Shown in pieces: positions 1 through 7,445 of a stretch of DNA of 16,288 nucleotides. The translations under genes were made by a program, and so were the position numbers. Source of the DNA: Cellvibrio sp. (GTDB lineage: Bacteria; Pseudomonadota; Gammaproteobacteria; Pseudomonadales; Cellvibrionaceae). Location: positions 249 to 16,536 of the forward strand of contig DQHS01000173.1 in assembly GCA_003524365.1 (NCBI GenBank), given 5' to 3'. Every line of letters starts with the position of its first letter. The stretch's first letter is position 1. The notes below the pieces were generated by a model. It searched no databases. It was not told where the DNA came from and saw only the letters and a list, made by a program, of their open reading frames with translations.

Positions 1-1355
1 TAAAACTGGGGCAGGATGTAAAAATTCTACTACCCGCCTATTCCAGCGTATTGGAAAAAGCCAAAACTACTGGAGTTAAAGAAGTTGCGAAAATTGAAGT
101 AGACGGCAACTCCATTTCACTAAAACAAACCCGCTTACCCGGAACAAAAGTGATTGTTTGGCTAGTCGATATCCCCGAGTTTTTCGAACGCGAGGGAGAC
201 CCCTACTGCGGCCCCGACGGTAATGACTGGATCGATAACCACAAACGATTTTATGTGTTTGCGAAGGTTGCGGAATTAATTGCGTTGAATCAGGTAAATC
301 TGGATTGGCAACCAACAATTGTGCATTGTAATGATTGGCAAACGGGGTTAATCCCCGCCTTGCTTTCGTTGCATCCCAATCGCCCGGCAACTGTATTTAC
401 TATTCATAACCTCGCCTATCGTGGTTTATTTTCCCATCAAGCATTTGCCGAATTAAATTTACCGACTGTATTTTGGCATCACGAACGTTTGGAGTTTTAC
501 GGGCAGATGTCTTTTATGAAAGGCGGTTTGGCTTTTGCGGATTTCATCACCACCGTGAGCCCCAGCTACGCGCAGGAGATTCAGCGGCCTGAGTTTGGCT
601 GTGGTTTGGACGGATTAATGCGTTACCGAAAAGATTCGCTAACGGGGATTTTAAATGGTATTGACACCGACGAGTGGAATCCAGGAACTGATCCCCATTT
701 AACGTGCAATTACAATCGCCGCACACTGGGCAGTAAAATCAAGAACAAATTGGCATTGCAAGAGGAGCTTGGTCTTACAGTTGATGCCGAAATCCCGCTG
801 TTCGGATTTGTCGGTCGATTGGTTGATCAAAAAGGCGTTGATTTAATTTTGGAACAAATGAATCAGTTTTTAAATCTAAAGTGCCAATTGGTAGTCTTGG
901 GGAGCGGGTTTCCGCACTATGAAAAAGCGCTAAAAAGCATTGCGGAGCAACACCCGACCAAGGTAGCGGTCACACTCGGATATAACGAATCTTTTGCACA
1001 CCGCATTGAGGCCAGCAGCGATATCTTTCTGATGCCCTCTATTTTTGAACCCTGCGGTTTAAATCAACTGTATAGTTTGCGTTACGGCACTCTGCCTGTT
1101 GTCCATGCTGTGGGGGGGTTGCGCGATACCGTGTGTGAGCAGACATTGGAAAGCGAAGCAGCAGAAGCTAATGGATTTGTATTTGGCGGAGCCACGGCGG
1201 AAGAATTGTTTGCCGCCGTTCAGCGCGCAATTTCTCTATTTCAGAAAAAAGATCAATGGAAAAAATTACAGATGAATGCAATGAGTAAAGATTTTTCCTG
1301 GGATGCGAGCGCTAAAGAATATTTGGCGATTTATAACCAAATCACCCCGCAATAA
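1..1355 (+). CDS. glgA: Glycogen synthase GlgA (3' part, start off left edge)
   Basis: GlgA transfers glucose from ADP-glucose to the non-reducing end of a growing alpha-1,4-glucan, in the cytoplasm. The reading frame is already open at position 3 (residues LGQDVKILLPAYSS) and lines up with about residue 33 onward of E. coli GlgA as I recall it. The start codon and the KTGGLADV substrate loop are therefore outside the window; 450 residues are present. Family blocks visible here are HCNDWQTGLIPA, VFTIHNLAYRG, VSPSYAQEI, GILNGIDTDEWNP, the GRLVDQKG active-site block and IFEPCGLNQLYSLRYGTLPVV, whose FEPCG glutamate is catalytic in GT5 enzymes. The C-terminus (DFSWDASAKEYLAIYNQI) is the normal family end, so the 3' end is intact. 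A TTG at 51 is an internal Leu codon, not a start. The gene ends in a terminator shared with the converging opp operon. Confidence 0.97.
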   Translation, partial: KLGQDVKILLPAYSSVLEKAKTTGVKEVAKIEVDGNSISLKQTRLPGTKVIVWLVDIPEFFEREGDPYCGPDGNDWIDNHKRFYVFAKVAELIALNQVNLDWQPTIVHCNDWQTGLIPALLSLHPNRPATVFTIHNLAYRGLFSHQAFAELNLPTVFWHHERLEFYGQMSFMKGGLAFADFITTVSPSYAQEIQRPEFGCGLDGLMRYRKDSLTGILNGIDTDEWNPGTDPHLTCNYNRRTLGSKIKNKLALQEELGLTVDAEIPLFGFVGRLVDQKGVDLILEQMNQFLNLKCQLVVLGSGFPHYEKALKSIAEQHPTKVAVTLGYNESFAHRIEASSDIFLMPSIFEPCGLNQLYSLRYGTLPVVHAVGGLRDTVCEQTLESEAAEANGFVFGGATAEELFAAVQRAISLFQKKDQWKKLQMNAMSKDFSWDASAKEYLAIYNQITPQ

Positions 1356-1368
1356 CGACATTTGGTGC

Positions 1369-1398
1369 AAAAAAATGGGCATTTCTGCCCATTTTTTT
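1369..1398. terminator. Bidirectional intrinsic terminator between glgA and oppDF
   Basis: A perfect inverted repeat pairs 1369-1381 with 1386-1398 around a TTTC loop. The core stem is TGGGCA/TGCCCA, flanked by seven A on the left and seven T on the right. It therefore gives a U-tract on either strand, ending glgA rightward and the opp operon leftward. It lies 13 bases after the glgA stop and 9 bases beyond the oppDF stop. Confidence 0.9.
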
Positions 1399-1407
1399 CG
1401 CGCTAAT

Positions 1408-3021
1408 TTACAAGGTTGGAATTGCGGCCAAGAGCTGCCGCGTATATTCCTGTTGCGGAGCGGAAAACAATTGCTCAGTCTCCCCTTCCTCCACCAACTT
1501 GCCATTTTGCATTACGACTACGCGATCACACAAATAGCGCACTACCGACATATCGTGTGAAATAAACAACATCGTCAAATGGTGTTTTTGCGTCAACTCC
1601 AATAGCAGCGCCAATATTTGCGCGCGTATAGTGACGTCCAATGCCGATACAGGTTCGTCTGCCACTATCAACTTCGGTTTTAATGCAATCGCGCGTGCAA
1701 TCGCAATACGCTGACGTTGGCCACCTGAAAATTCATGGGGATATTTGCGGATAAAACGCCTATCCAAACCCACGTCATCCATTAGCTCGTTAACCTGATC
1801 CAACACAGTCGATTTGGTAGCAAGCCCGTGCACCAAAAGTGGTTCGGCCAGCGTATCAAATACTGTCATGCGTGGATTTAAGGACGCATAGGGATCCTGG
1901 AAAATCATCTGAATATCGCGGCGCATGTCTGTAAGGTTGATAGGTGATAAATCCAAAAGGTTTTTTCCGTTAAAAATCAGCTGACCCGATTGCGCATCCA
2001 CCAAGCGAATAATGCTTCTACCCAGTGTAGATTTTCCGGAGCCTGACTCACCTACCAACCCAAGAATTTCACCGCGTCGAATATGAATGCTGACATCATC
2101 TACGCCGCGCGCAAATTGTTTTATGCGATTGAAGATGGAACCGGTGTGTGATGCGTAGCCCACCTGAAGATGCTGCACATCAAGTAGAGGTGGTTCATCA
2201 ACTCTGGCTGCGCTTGCAACAGGTTTGGCTGTGGTTAACACAGCACTTAATAATTTCTTTGTGTATTCCTGTGTCGGATTTTTAAATATTGCTTCGGTTG
2301 TGCCCTGCTCTACCAGCTTTCCCTTTTCCATTACCAGAACATCGTCGGCCATTTGTACCGCGACGCCGAGGTCGTGCGTGATAAAAACCACAGCCAGATT
2401 CCGGCTTTTTTGAAGGCTTTTAATTAGCGCAAGAATTTGCGCCTGAACCGTTACATCAAGCGCGGTAGTTGGCTCATCTGCAATAAGTATTTCGGGCTCA
2501 GCCAAGAGCGCCATGGCGATCATAACGCGTTGGCGCATACCGCCAGAAAATTGGTGCGGATATTCATCAATGCGCTTTGCCGCATCCTGAATGCCGACCT
2601 CAATAAGTGAGGCGATTGATCTCTCCATCGCTTCTGCTTTGCTCATTTTTTTGTGTTGCAGTAACACTTCAGTCAATTGATCCGCAATACGCATGTAGGG
2701 ATTCAAACAGGTCATAGGGTCTTGAAAAATCATTGCAATCTTGTGCCCGCGCACATGGCGCAGCTCGGCTTCAGACATTTGCAATAAATCGCTGCCGCGA
2801 AACAACGCGCGGCCCGACTCAATTTTTCCCGGTGGTGAGGGAATTAACCCCATAAGCGCATAACAGGCGACAGATTTACCCGAACCCGATTCGCCCACAA
2901 TACCCAACACTTTGCCAGCTGCAAGTGAAAAGTTTAGGTTCTCGACCGCAACTGTTTGGCCGTTACGGGTATTAAATAGCACACGCAAATTTTCGACGCT
3001 GAGTAGTTTTTCGCTGGTCAT
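1408..3021 (-). CDS. Oligopeptide ABC transporter, fused double ATP-binding protein (OppD-OppF type)
   Basis: This 537-residue protein carries both nucleotide-binding domains of a peptide/nickel-class ABC importer in one chain, and powers uptake through OppB/OppC at the inner membrane. Domain 1 has Walker A GESGSGKS at 43-50, signature FSGGMRQR at 158-165 and Walker B ILIADEP at 178-184. A short linker around 262-278 leads to domain 2, with Walker A at 324-331, signature FSGGQRQR at 431-438 and Walker B LIVADEP at 451-457. Each half ends in the OppD/F-type tail (QEYTKKLLSAV and QEYTRQLLAAIP). The size matches fused YejF-type ATPases of about 530 residues, while classic Opp systems encode OppD and OppF separately. 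It begins 2 bases after the oppC stop, with AGGGA as ribosome binding site inside the end of oppC. All ATPase motifs look intact in both halves, so both sites should be active. Confidence 0.93.
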   Translation of the reverse strand: MTSEKLLSVENLRVLFNTRNGQTVAVENLNFSLAAGKVLGIVGESGSGKSVACYALMGLIPSPPGKIESGRALFRGSDLLQMSEAELRHVRGHKIAMIFQDPMTCLNPYMRIADQLTEVLLQHKKMSKAEAMERSIASLIEVGIQDAAKRIDEYPHQFSGGMRQRVMIAMALLAEPEILIADEPTTALDVTVQAQILALIKSLQKSRNLAVVFITHDLGVAVQMADDVLVMEKGKLVEQGTTEAIFKNPTQEYTKKLLSAVLTTAKPVASAARVDEPPLLDVQHLQVGYASHTGSIFNRIKQFARGVDDVSIHIRRGEILGLVGESGSGKSTLGRSIIRLVDAQSGQLIFNGKNLLDLSPINLTDMRRDIQMIFQDPYASLNPRMTVFDTLAEPLLVHGLATKSTVLDQVNELMDDVGLDRRFIRKYPHEFSGGQRQRIAIARAIALKPKLIVADEPVSALDVTIRAQILALLLELTQKHHLTMLFISHDMSVVRYLCDRVVVMQNGKLVEEGETEQLFSAPQQEYTRQLLAAIPTL

Positions 3022-3023
3022 GA

Positions 3024-3914
3024 TTAATCCCTGGATGCTCGTGGATCAAGCGCATCGCGTAAGCCATCGCCGAGAAAGTTGAGTGAAAACAAGGTAATTG
3101 TCAATGCCAGCCCGGGGAAAATAAGCAGCCATGGATATTCTTCCATGGTCTCTACTCCACCAGAAATTAACGAACCCCACGAACTCGCTGGCGGTTGAAT
3201 TCCCAAGCCTAAAAAGCTTAAAAACGATTCCAACAAAATGACACTGGGTATGGTCAGTGTGGTGTAGACGATTACTGGGCCTAGCACGTTAGGAATTAAA
3301 TGCCGCGTAATAATTCGCCAGGGTGATAAGCCCATGGATACCGCTGCTTCCACAAATTCTTGTCGCTTGATAGTTAACACTTGCCCGCGAACAATTCGCG
3401 CCATGGTTAACCACTCAACTGCGCCAATCGCCAAGAACAGCAACAACATACTGCTGCCAAAAATAACAGTAAGCAAAATAATAAAAATGGTGAAAGGCAA
3501 GGCATAGAGTGCATCGACAATACGCATCATCACCGCATCGACACGACCGCCCAAAAAGCCCGCCACTGCGCCCCAAAGTACGCCTATGGTCAAAGCTACT
3601 GCTGTTGCGATAAATCCAACCATCAACGAAATACGACTGCCGTACATAATGCGCGTTAACTGATCCCGGCCAAGCGTATCTGTGCCCAACCAATGTTCAG
3701 AGGAAGGCGCAGATGCGCCCAGATCCAAATTCTGTTCTTCATAGGAATAAGGTGCAAGCCAGGGCGTTAACAGTGCTATCGTGATCATAAACAGCAGCAC
3801 AAACAAACTTGCCATTGCCATTTTATTATTGCGTAACCGCGCGACCGCATCTTTCGCCAGCGAGGTGCCTTGTTCAAACTCGTTTAGAGATAAATCAGTA
3901 GTTGTTTGAGACAT
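3024..3914 (-). CDS. oppC: Oligopeptide ABC transporter permease OppC
   Basis: This is one of the two inner-membrane permeases of the peptide importer (296 residues; E. coli OppC is about 300). A cytoplasmic N-terminus of about 30 residues precedes a first hydrophobic segment around 35-55. A periplasmic loop with LGTDTLGRDQLTRIMYGSRISL follows, typical of DppC/OppC. The remaining hydrophobic segments fall around 97-120, 137-165, 208-235 and 260-280. The EAA motif that contacts the ATPase is at about 189-209 (EAAVSMGLSPWRIITRHLIPN). The C-terminus GDGLRDALDPR is the family hallmark. It sits 2 bases after the oppB stop with a strong GGAGGGA ribosome binding site, and 2 bases before oppDF, so translation of the three genes is probably coupled. 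Confidence 0.95.
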   Translation of the reverse strand: MSQTTTDLSLNEFEQGTSLAKDAVARLRNNKMAMASLFVLLFMITIALLTPWLAPYSYEEQNLDLGASAPSSEHWLGTDTLGRDQLTRIMYGSRISLMVGFIATAVALTIGVLWGAVAGFLGGRVDAVMMRIVDALYALPFTIFIILLTVIFGSSMLLLFLAIGAVEWLTMARIVRGQVLTIKRQEFVEAAVSMGLSPWRIITRHLIPNVLGPVIVYTTLTIPSVILLESFLSFLGLGIQPPASSWGSLISGGVETMEEYPWLLIFPGLALTITLFSLNFLGDGLRDALDPRASRD

Positions 3915-3916
3915 GA

Positions 3917-4852
3917 TTAGTTCCCTCCCCCAATCTCTTGACGAATTTTCGGGTTAAGCCACACCAATAGAATGTCTGCAATCAGGTTAAAAAGAATAAT
4001 GAGAAATGCGAAGAAGATCGTCAGCCCCATAATCATGGTGTAGTCACGATTAAACGCAGCCATTACATAAAAGCGACCCAGCCCGGGAATTTGAAAAATA
4101 GATTCAACGACGAAAGACCCAGCCAGAAGACCTGCGATAGCGGGACCAAGGAATGAAATCACGGGGCTCATACCGCCACGCAACGCGTGCACCACCACAA
4201 TACGCATCGTTGACAAACCTTTTGCACGGGCTGTGCGGATGTAATCTTGCGAAAAAACCTCGAGCATACCGCCCCTGCAGATGCGCGCGATGTAAGCCGC
4301 ATACACTGAGCCAAGGGTTATAGAAGGAAGAATTTTATCGCCGGATATTTGCCCCCAGCCCGCCACCGGTAGCCAACCAAGCCAGATCCCGAATATCAAC
4401 AATAGAATCGGGCCGAGCACAAAGGTCGGCATACAAATACCAATCATCGCGGTAGACATTGGGATGTAGTCGAGCAATGTATTCCGTTTTAGTGCTGCCA
4501 GTATTCCAATAGGTAAACCGACAATCAAAGCAAATAAAATAGCGTACAAAGAGAGTTCCAGTGTGGCAGGTAATCCAGCAGCAATTAATTCAGTTACTGA
4601 ATGACTCGCGTATTTAAACGATGGACCAAAATCGCCTTGCACCACATTGCCCATATAGTCGACATATTGTTTCCACAACGGGTCGTCCAAATGGTAACGC
4701 TTGTTTAGCTGTGTCATTACCTCCGGTGGTATTGAGCGATCTTTATCAAATGGGCCACCGGGAGCTGCACGTACCATAAAAAATGTGACTGTAGCAACCA
4801 GAAATAGAACGGGGATCGCTTGTAATAAACGTTTAATAATAAACACTAACAT
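3917..4852 (-). CDS. oppB: Oligopeptide ABC transporter permease OppB
   Basis: This is the partner inner-membrane permease of OppC (311 residues; E. coli OppB is 306). The N-terminus MLVFIIKRLLQAIPVLF with the first transmembrane helix, then APGGPFDKDRSIPPEV and GDFGPSFKY, is characteristic of OppB rather than DppB or YejB. Further hydrophobic segments lie around 98-121, 131-160, 175-190, 228-250 and 275-305. The EAA coupling motif is at about 204-227 (YIRTARAKGLSTMRIVVVHA). The ATG lies 3 bases after the oppA stop with only a weak upstream ribosome binding site, so it is probably translated by coupling to oppA. Confidence 0.95.
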   Translation of the reverse strand: MLVFIIKRLLQAIPVLFLVATVTFFMVRAAPGGPFDKDRSIPPEVMTQLNKRYHLDDPLWKQYVDYMGNVVQGDFGPSFKYASHSVTELIAAGLPATLELSLYAILFALIVGLPIGILAALKRNTLLDYIPMSTAMIGICMPTFVLGPILLLIFGIWLGWLPVAGWGQISGDKILPSITLGSVYAAYIARICRGGMLEVFSQDYIRTARAKGLSTMRIVVVHALRGGMSPVISFLGPAIAGLLAGSFVVESIFQIPGLGRFYVMAAFNRDYTMIMGLTIFFAFLIILFNLIADILLVWLNPKIRQEIGGGN

Positions 4853-4855
4853 AGA

Positions 4856-6490
4856 CTACTCAGCAGACTTGTTGTCGGGTTCAAGATACAAATGTTTGTA
4901 AGAGTAATAATCCAATATATTTTGATGATAACCTTTGAGTTGCGTTGAGATAAGATTATTGGTTGTGTAGTTGTACAACGGAATCAATGGAGCCTCATCT
5001 AACAAAATGGCTTCGGCTTGCTTGAGAATTTCAAATCGTTCTTCTTTGTTGATAATCGTGGCAGCCATCTTGAGCAAGTCATCATATTGGTTATTTTTCC
5101 AGCCGGTTCTGTTATCGCCACTGTCGCTCGTAAAAACGCCCAAAAATGTATTGGGGTCTATGTAGTCCCCCACCCACCCCATACGGGCAATGTCGTGATT
5201 CAAATTTTTTACTTCATGTAAAAATACTTTCCATTCCTGGTTTTTTAGTTTGACAGTAATGTTCAAATGTTTTTTCCACATCTGTTGTATCGCTTCAGCA
5301 ACTTTACGGTGATCTTCATTATTGTTGTACATCATCTCAACGATTGGAAAATTCTTCCCGTCGGGATAGCCTGCATCCGCAAGCAACTGACGAGCTTTTT
5401 CCGCATCAAACACAATTTGGCTTCTCGATGTGTAACCTAGAGTGTTGGGAGGCGTTAACGCGCCAGTAGCACTTTGTACACCATTGGTAACACTTTCCAC
5501 CAATGTCCTTCTGTCGACTGCGTAAGCTAAGGCTTTGCGGATACGAACATCATCAAACGGCGGCTTGGTGGTATTGAACACATAAAAATAAGTGGAAAAG
5601 TACGGATAGTGATTATATTCGGGATCTTTTCTATCGCGGTATGCAGGCATTTTTGCATAAGGCATCCACTCGGTGCGGTGCAAGTGACGCGCCTTAAACA
5701 TGCGTTCTTCAACCAGTAATTGTTCTATTGGCATAAAGTGAATTTCGTTGAGGCGAACAGTATCGCTATCCCAATAATAAGGATTTTTTTCAACGACCAG
5801 GGATCGCCCCGGAACCCAATCTTTTAACGTAAATGCACCGTTACCTACAAAGTTGCCTACTTTGGCCCAGGGATTTGCGGGATCATCCAAGTCGCCGAAT
5901 TTTTGAATGTGAGCGGTGTGCACTGGGAATAAAGCAACGTAATCCAAGAGCTGTAAAAAATAAGGGGTGGGATTTTCCAACTCTACTTTTAAATGATAGT
6001 CATCTAATGCCTTAAAACCGATTAGTGACGGATCAGTTATTTCATTGAGATAATATTTTTCGGCATTTTTAAACAAAAAAAGTGTGGTGACCGTTTCATT
6101 ACCAAGCCCTGGCATTAGTCCGCGCAACCAGCTATTCACAAAGTCATGAGCCGTTACCGGGTCACCGTTAGACCATCGAGCATTTTCCCTGATGTGAAAT
6201 ATGTAGGACATGTTATCGTCGGAAGTTTCCCAGCGATCTGCAACTGCTGGAACAATCTCAAGGGTTTTTGGATCTTTGGCTACCAACCCCTCAAATAGAG
6301 CCGTGATAATCCGCATTTCCGGCATGCCATTTGTCCCGTGAGGATCTACTCCTGTTACATCTGTGGCATTGCCGTAATAGAGAATTTGTTGCTCCGTACC
6401 TAAATCGACCAATGTTTTACGGTCGCAGCCGCTAACGCAGAGTAAGAGCACCAGTAAAGTCAGCGCGTTTTTTGTAACAGCTCGGATCAT
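4856..6490 (-). CDS. oppA: Oligopeptide-binding lipoprotein OppA
   Basis: This is the substrate-binding protein that captures short peptides in the periplasm for OppBC-DF. From the ATG at 6490 it has 544 residues, close to E. coli OppA at 543. Family signatures (SBP_bac_5) are DVTGVDPHGTNGMPE, LFEGLVAKDP, WSNGDPVTAHDFVNSWLRG, NPYYWDSDTVRLNEI, ALAYAVDRRTLVE and the C-terminal region EAILLDEAPLIPLYNY. This start is preferred because AGAGG lies 6 bases upstream and the residues from it form a lipoprotein signal peptide: MIRAVTKN, a hydrophobic core, then lipobox VSGC with Cys22 as acceptor. In-frame codons run further upstream to 6574 but would place 28 polar residues before the signal. The residue after Cys is Asp, which in E. 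coli keeps lipoproteins in the inner membrane, unlike soluble enterobacterial OppA. It is the first gene of the operon. Confidence 0.94.
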   Translation of the reverse strand: MIRAVTKNALTLLVLLLCVSGCDRKTLVDLGTEQQILYYGNATDVTGVDPHGTNGMPEMRIITALFEGLVAKDPKTLEIVPAVADRWETSDDNMSYIFHIRENARWSNGDPVTAHDFVNSWLRGLMPGLGNETVTTLFLFKNAEKYYLNEITDPSLIGFKALDDYHLKVELENPTPYFLQLLDYVALFPVHTAHIQKFGDLDDPANPWAKVGNFVGNGAFTLKDWVPGRSLVVEKNPYYWDSDTVRLNEIHFMPIEQLLVEERMFKARHLHRTEWMPYAKMPAYRDRKDPEYNHYPYFSTYFYVFNTTKPPFDDVRIRKALAYAVDRRTLVESVTNGVQSATGALTPPNTLGYTSRSQIVFDAEKARQLLADAGYPDGKNFPIVEMMYNNNEDHRKVAEAIQQMWKKHLNITVKLKNQEWKVFLHEVKNLNHDIARMGWVGDYIDPNTFLGVFTSDSGDNRTGWKNNQYDDLLKMAATIINKEERFEILKQAEAILLDEAPLIPLYNYTTNNLISTQLKGYHQNILDYYSYKHLYLEPDNKSAE

Positions 6491-6813
6491 CTTAACCTCT
6501 TTTTCTTTTGTTCTTGGGTAGCATCGTCCACCGCCTTTTGCACCAGATAACTGGTAAGACTCGTTTAAGGGCAATCGGTGACAAACCGCAACCAGCGTTC
6601 CGCATGGTAGTACACTTTAATTTTCAAACATAGCGCTCTAAAAAAGCCCTATTTTATAAATACTTAAGGTTTTTTCCCAGCATGGCTCCCTTAACCCCAA
6701 TAGCCGTGGCTAATACTTGCTTCACATCCCAAGATGTTTCCCTACAAAGTCATAGATTACTGCTAAGCTTCAGTTAAATGCCCCCTCGGACCGACCATAA
6801 CAAGATCTGAACT
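6491..6813. other. Divergent intergenic region and oppA 5' leader
   Basis: These 323 bases separate divergent oppA and the CheC-like gene. I see no gene in them. On the minus strand a TATAAA at 6658-6653 could be the -10 of an oppA promoter, with only a weak -35 (CTGGGA, 16-base spacer). If so, the leader would be about 150 bases. It could fold into two small hairpins: ACCAG/CTGGT at 6542-6555, and CGGT/ACCG at 6576-6588. The CGGTG at 6576-6580 could pair instead with CACCG at 6529-6533. No known riboswitch consensus was recognised. No convincing promoter for the rightward gene was found. Confidence 0.5.
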
Positions 6814-7431
6814 ATGCGAGATTATTTGCTCACCGAAGATCAGCGCGACTGCCTTCAGGAAATCACCAATGTTGCCATGGGACAGGCTGGCTCCCATCTG
6901 GCTCGCCTGTTAGATGTTTTTGTAGTGCTATCCATCCCCCACGTGAGTGTGCTCAACCCTACCGATATTGCCATGGCTCTGCAGTCCCTCAATCGCGAAA
7001 GCCGCAATGACATTGTGCATGGCGTATGCCAAGGTTTTATCGGTGGCGGAATTGCGGGCGAGGCTATGCTGATTTTTCATGAAACGGACTTTGATGATCT
7101 TGCCAAGCTACTCAAATATGAGCGAGTAAGCGATGAGCAGGCGCAATATGAATTACTTATGGATACAGCCAATGTGTTGAATGGTGCATGCTTGAGAGGT
7201 TTGGCTGAACAATTGGATACCCATTTCAGCTTTGGTCCACCTATGCTCTTAGGTCAGCATTGCAATATCACCGATCTACTGCAAAACAATAATATGAAGT
7301 GGAAACAAGCGTTAGTAGTTGAGATCAACTACTCTATTGAGAATCATAAAATTAATTGTGATTTATTATTAGTCGTAGCAGAACACTCCATTTTCGGTCT
7401 GACTGAAAAACTTAACTACCTACTCGATTAG
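6814..7431 (+). CDS. CheC-family CheY-P phosphatase-like protein
   Basis: CheC/CheX/FliY-family proteins dephosphorylate response-regulator receiver domains such as CheY-P. The known active-site motif is D/S-x3-E-x2-N-x22-P, usually present twice in CheC. This 205-residue protein has it exactly at D12-x3-E16-x2-N19-x22-P42. A second copy reads E113-x3-D117-x2-N120-x22-P143, with Asp replacing the usual Glu. Length matches CheC (about 205). A glycine-rich stretch FIGGGIAGEAMLIF (75-88) lies between the two halves, as in CheC. No signal peptide or membrane helix is seen, so it should be cytoplasmic. It is 14 bases upstream of a PAS-GGDEF gene and presumably co-transcribed. No che gene or receiver protein is adjacent. 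The ribosome binding site upstream of 6814 is weak (AAGA). A chemotaxis role is not shown; it may serve another response regulator. Confidence 0.82.
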   Translation: MRDYLLTEDQRDCLQEITNVAMGQAGSHLARLLDVFVVLSIPHVSVLNPTDIAMALQSLNRESRNDIVHGVCQGFIGGGIAGEAMLIFHETDFDDLAKLLKYERVSDEQAQYELLMDTANVLNGACLRGLAEQLDTHFSFGPPMLLGQHCNITDLLQNNNMKWKQALVVEINYSIENHKINCDLLLVVAEHSIFGLTEKLNYLLD

Positions 7432-7445
7432 GTTGAACCAAAGCG

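Noticed and set aside
3129..3148. CCATGGA/TCCATGG inverted repeat inside oppC
   Set aside because: Only 7 bp with a 6-base loop in the middle of a coding region; no feature supports a function.
6491..6574. Upstream extension of oppA to an in-frame start at 6574
   Set aside because: It would add 28 mostly polar residues before a well-formed lipoprotein signal peptide. ATG 6490 has its own ribosome binding site.
6775..6800. Sigma-28 (flagellar) promoter-like pattern TAAA-N14-GACCATAA before the CheC-like gene
   Set aside because: It would be attractive for a chemotaxis-family gene, but the -10 would end only 13 bases before the ATG. That leaves almost no leader, and the -10 has two mismatches and a short spacer. 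Probably chance.
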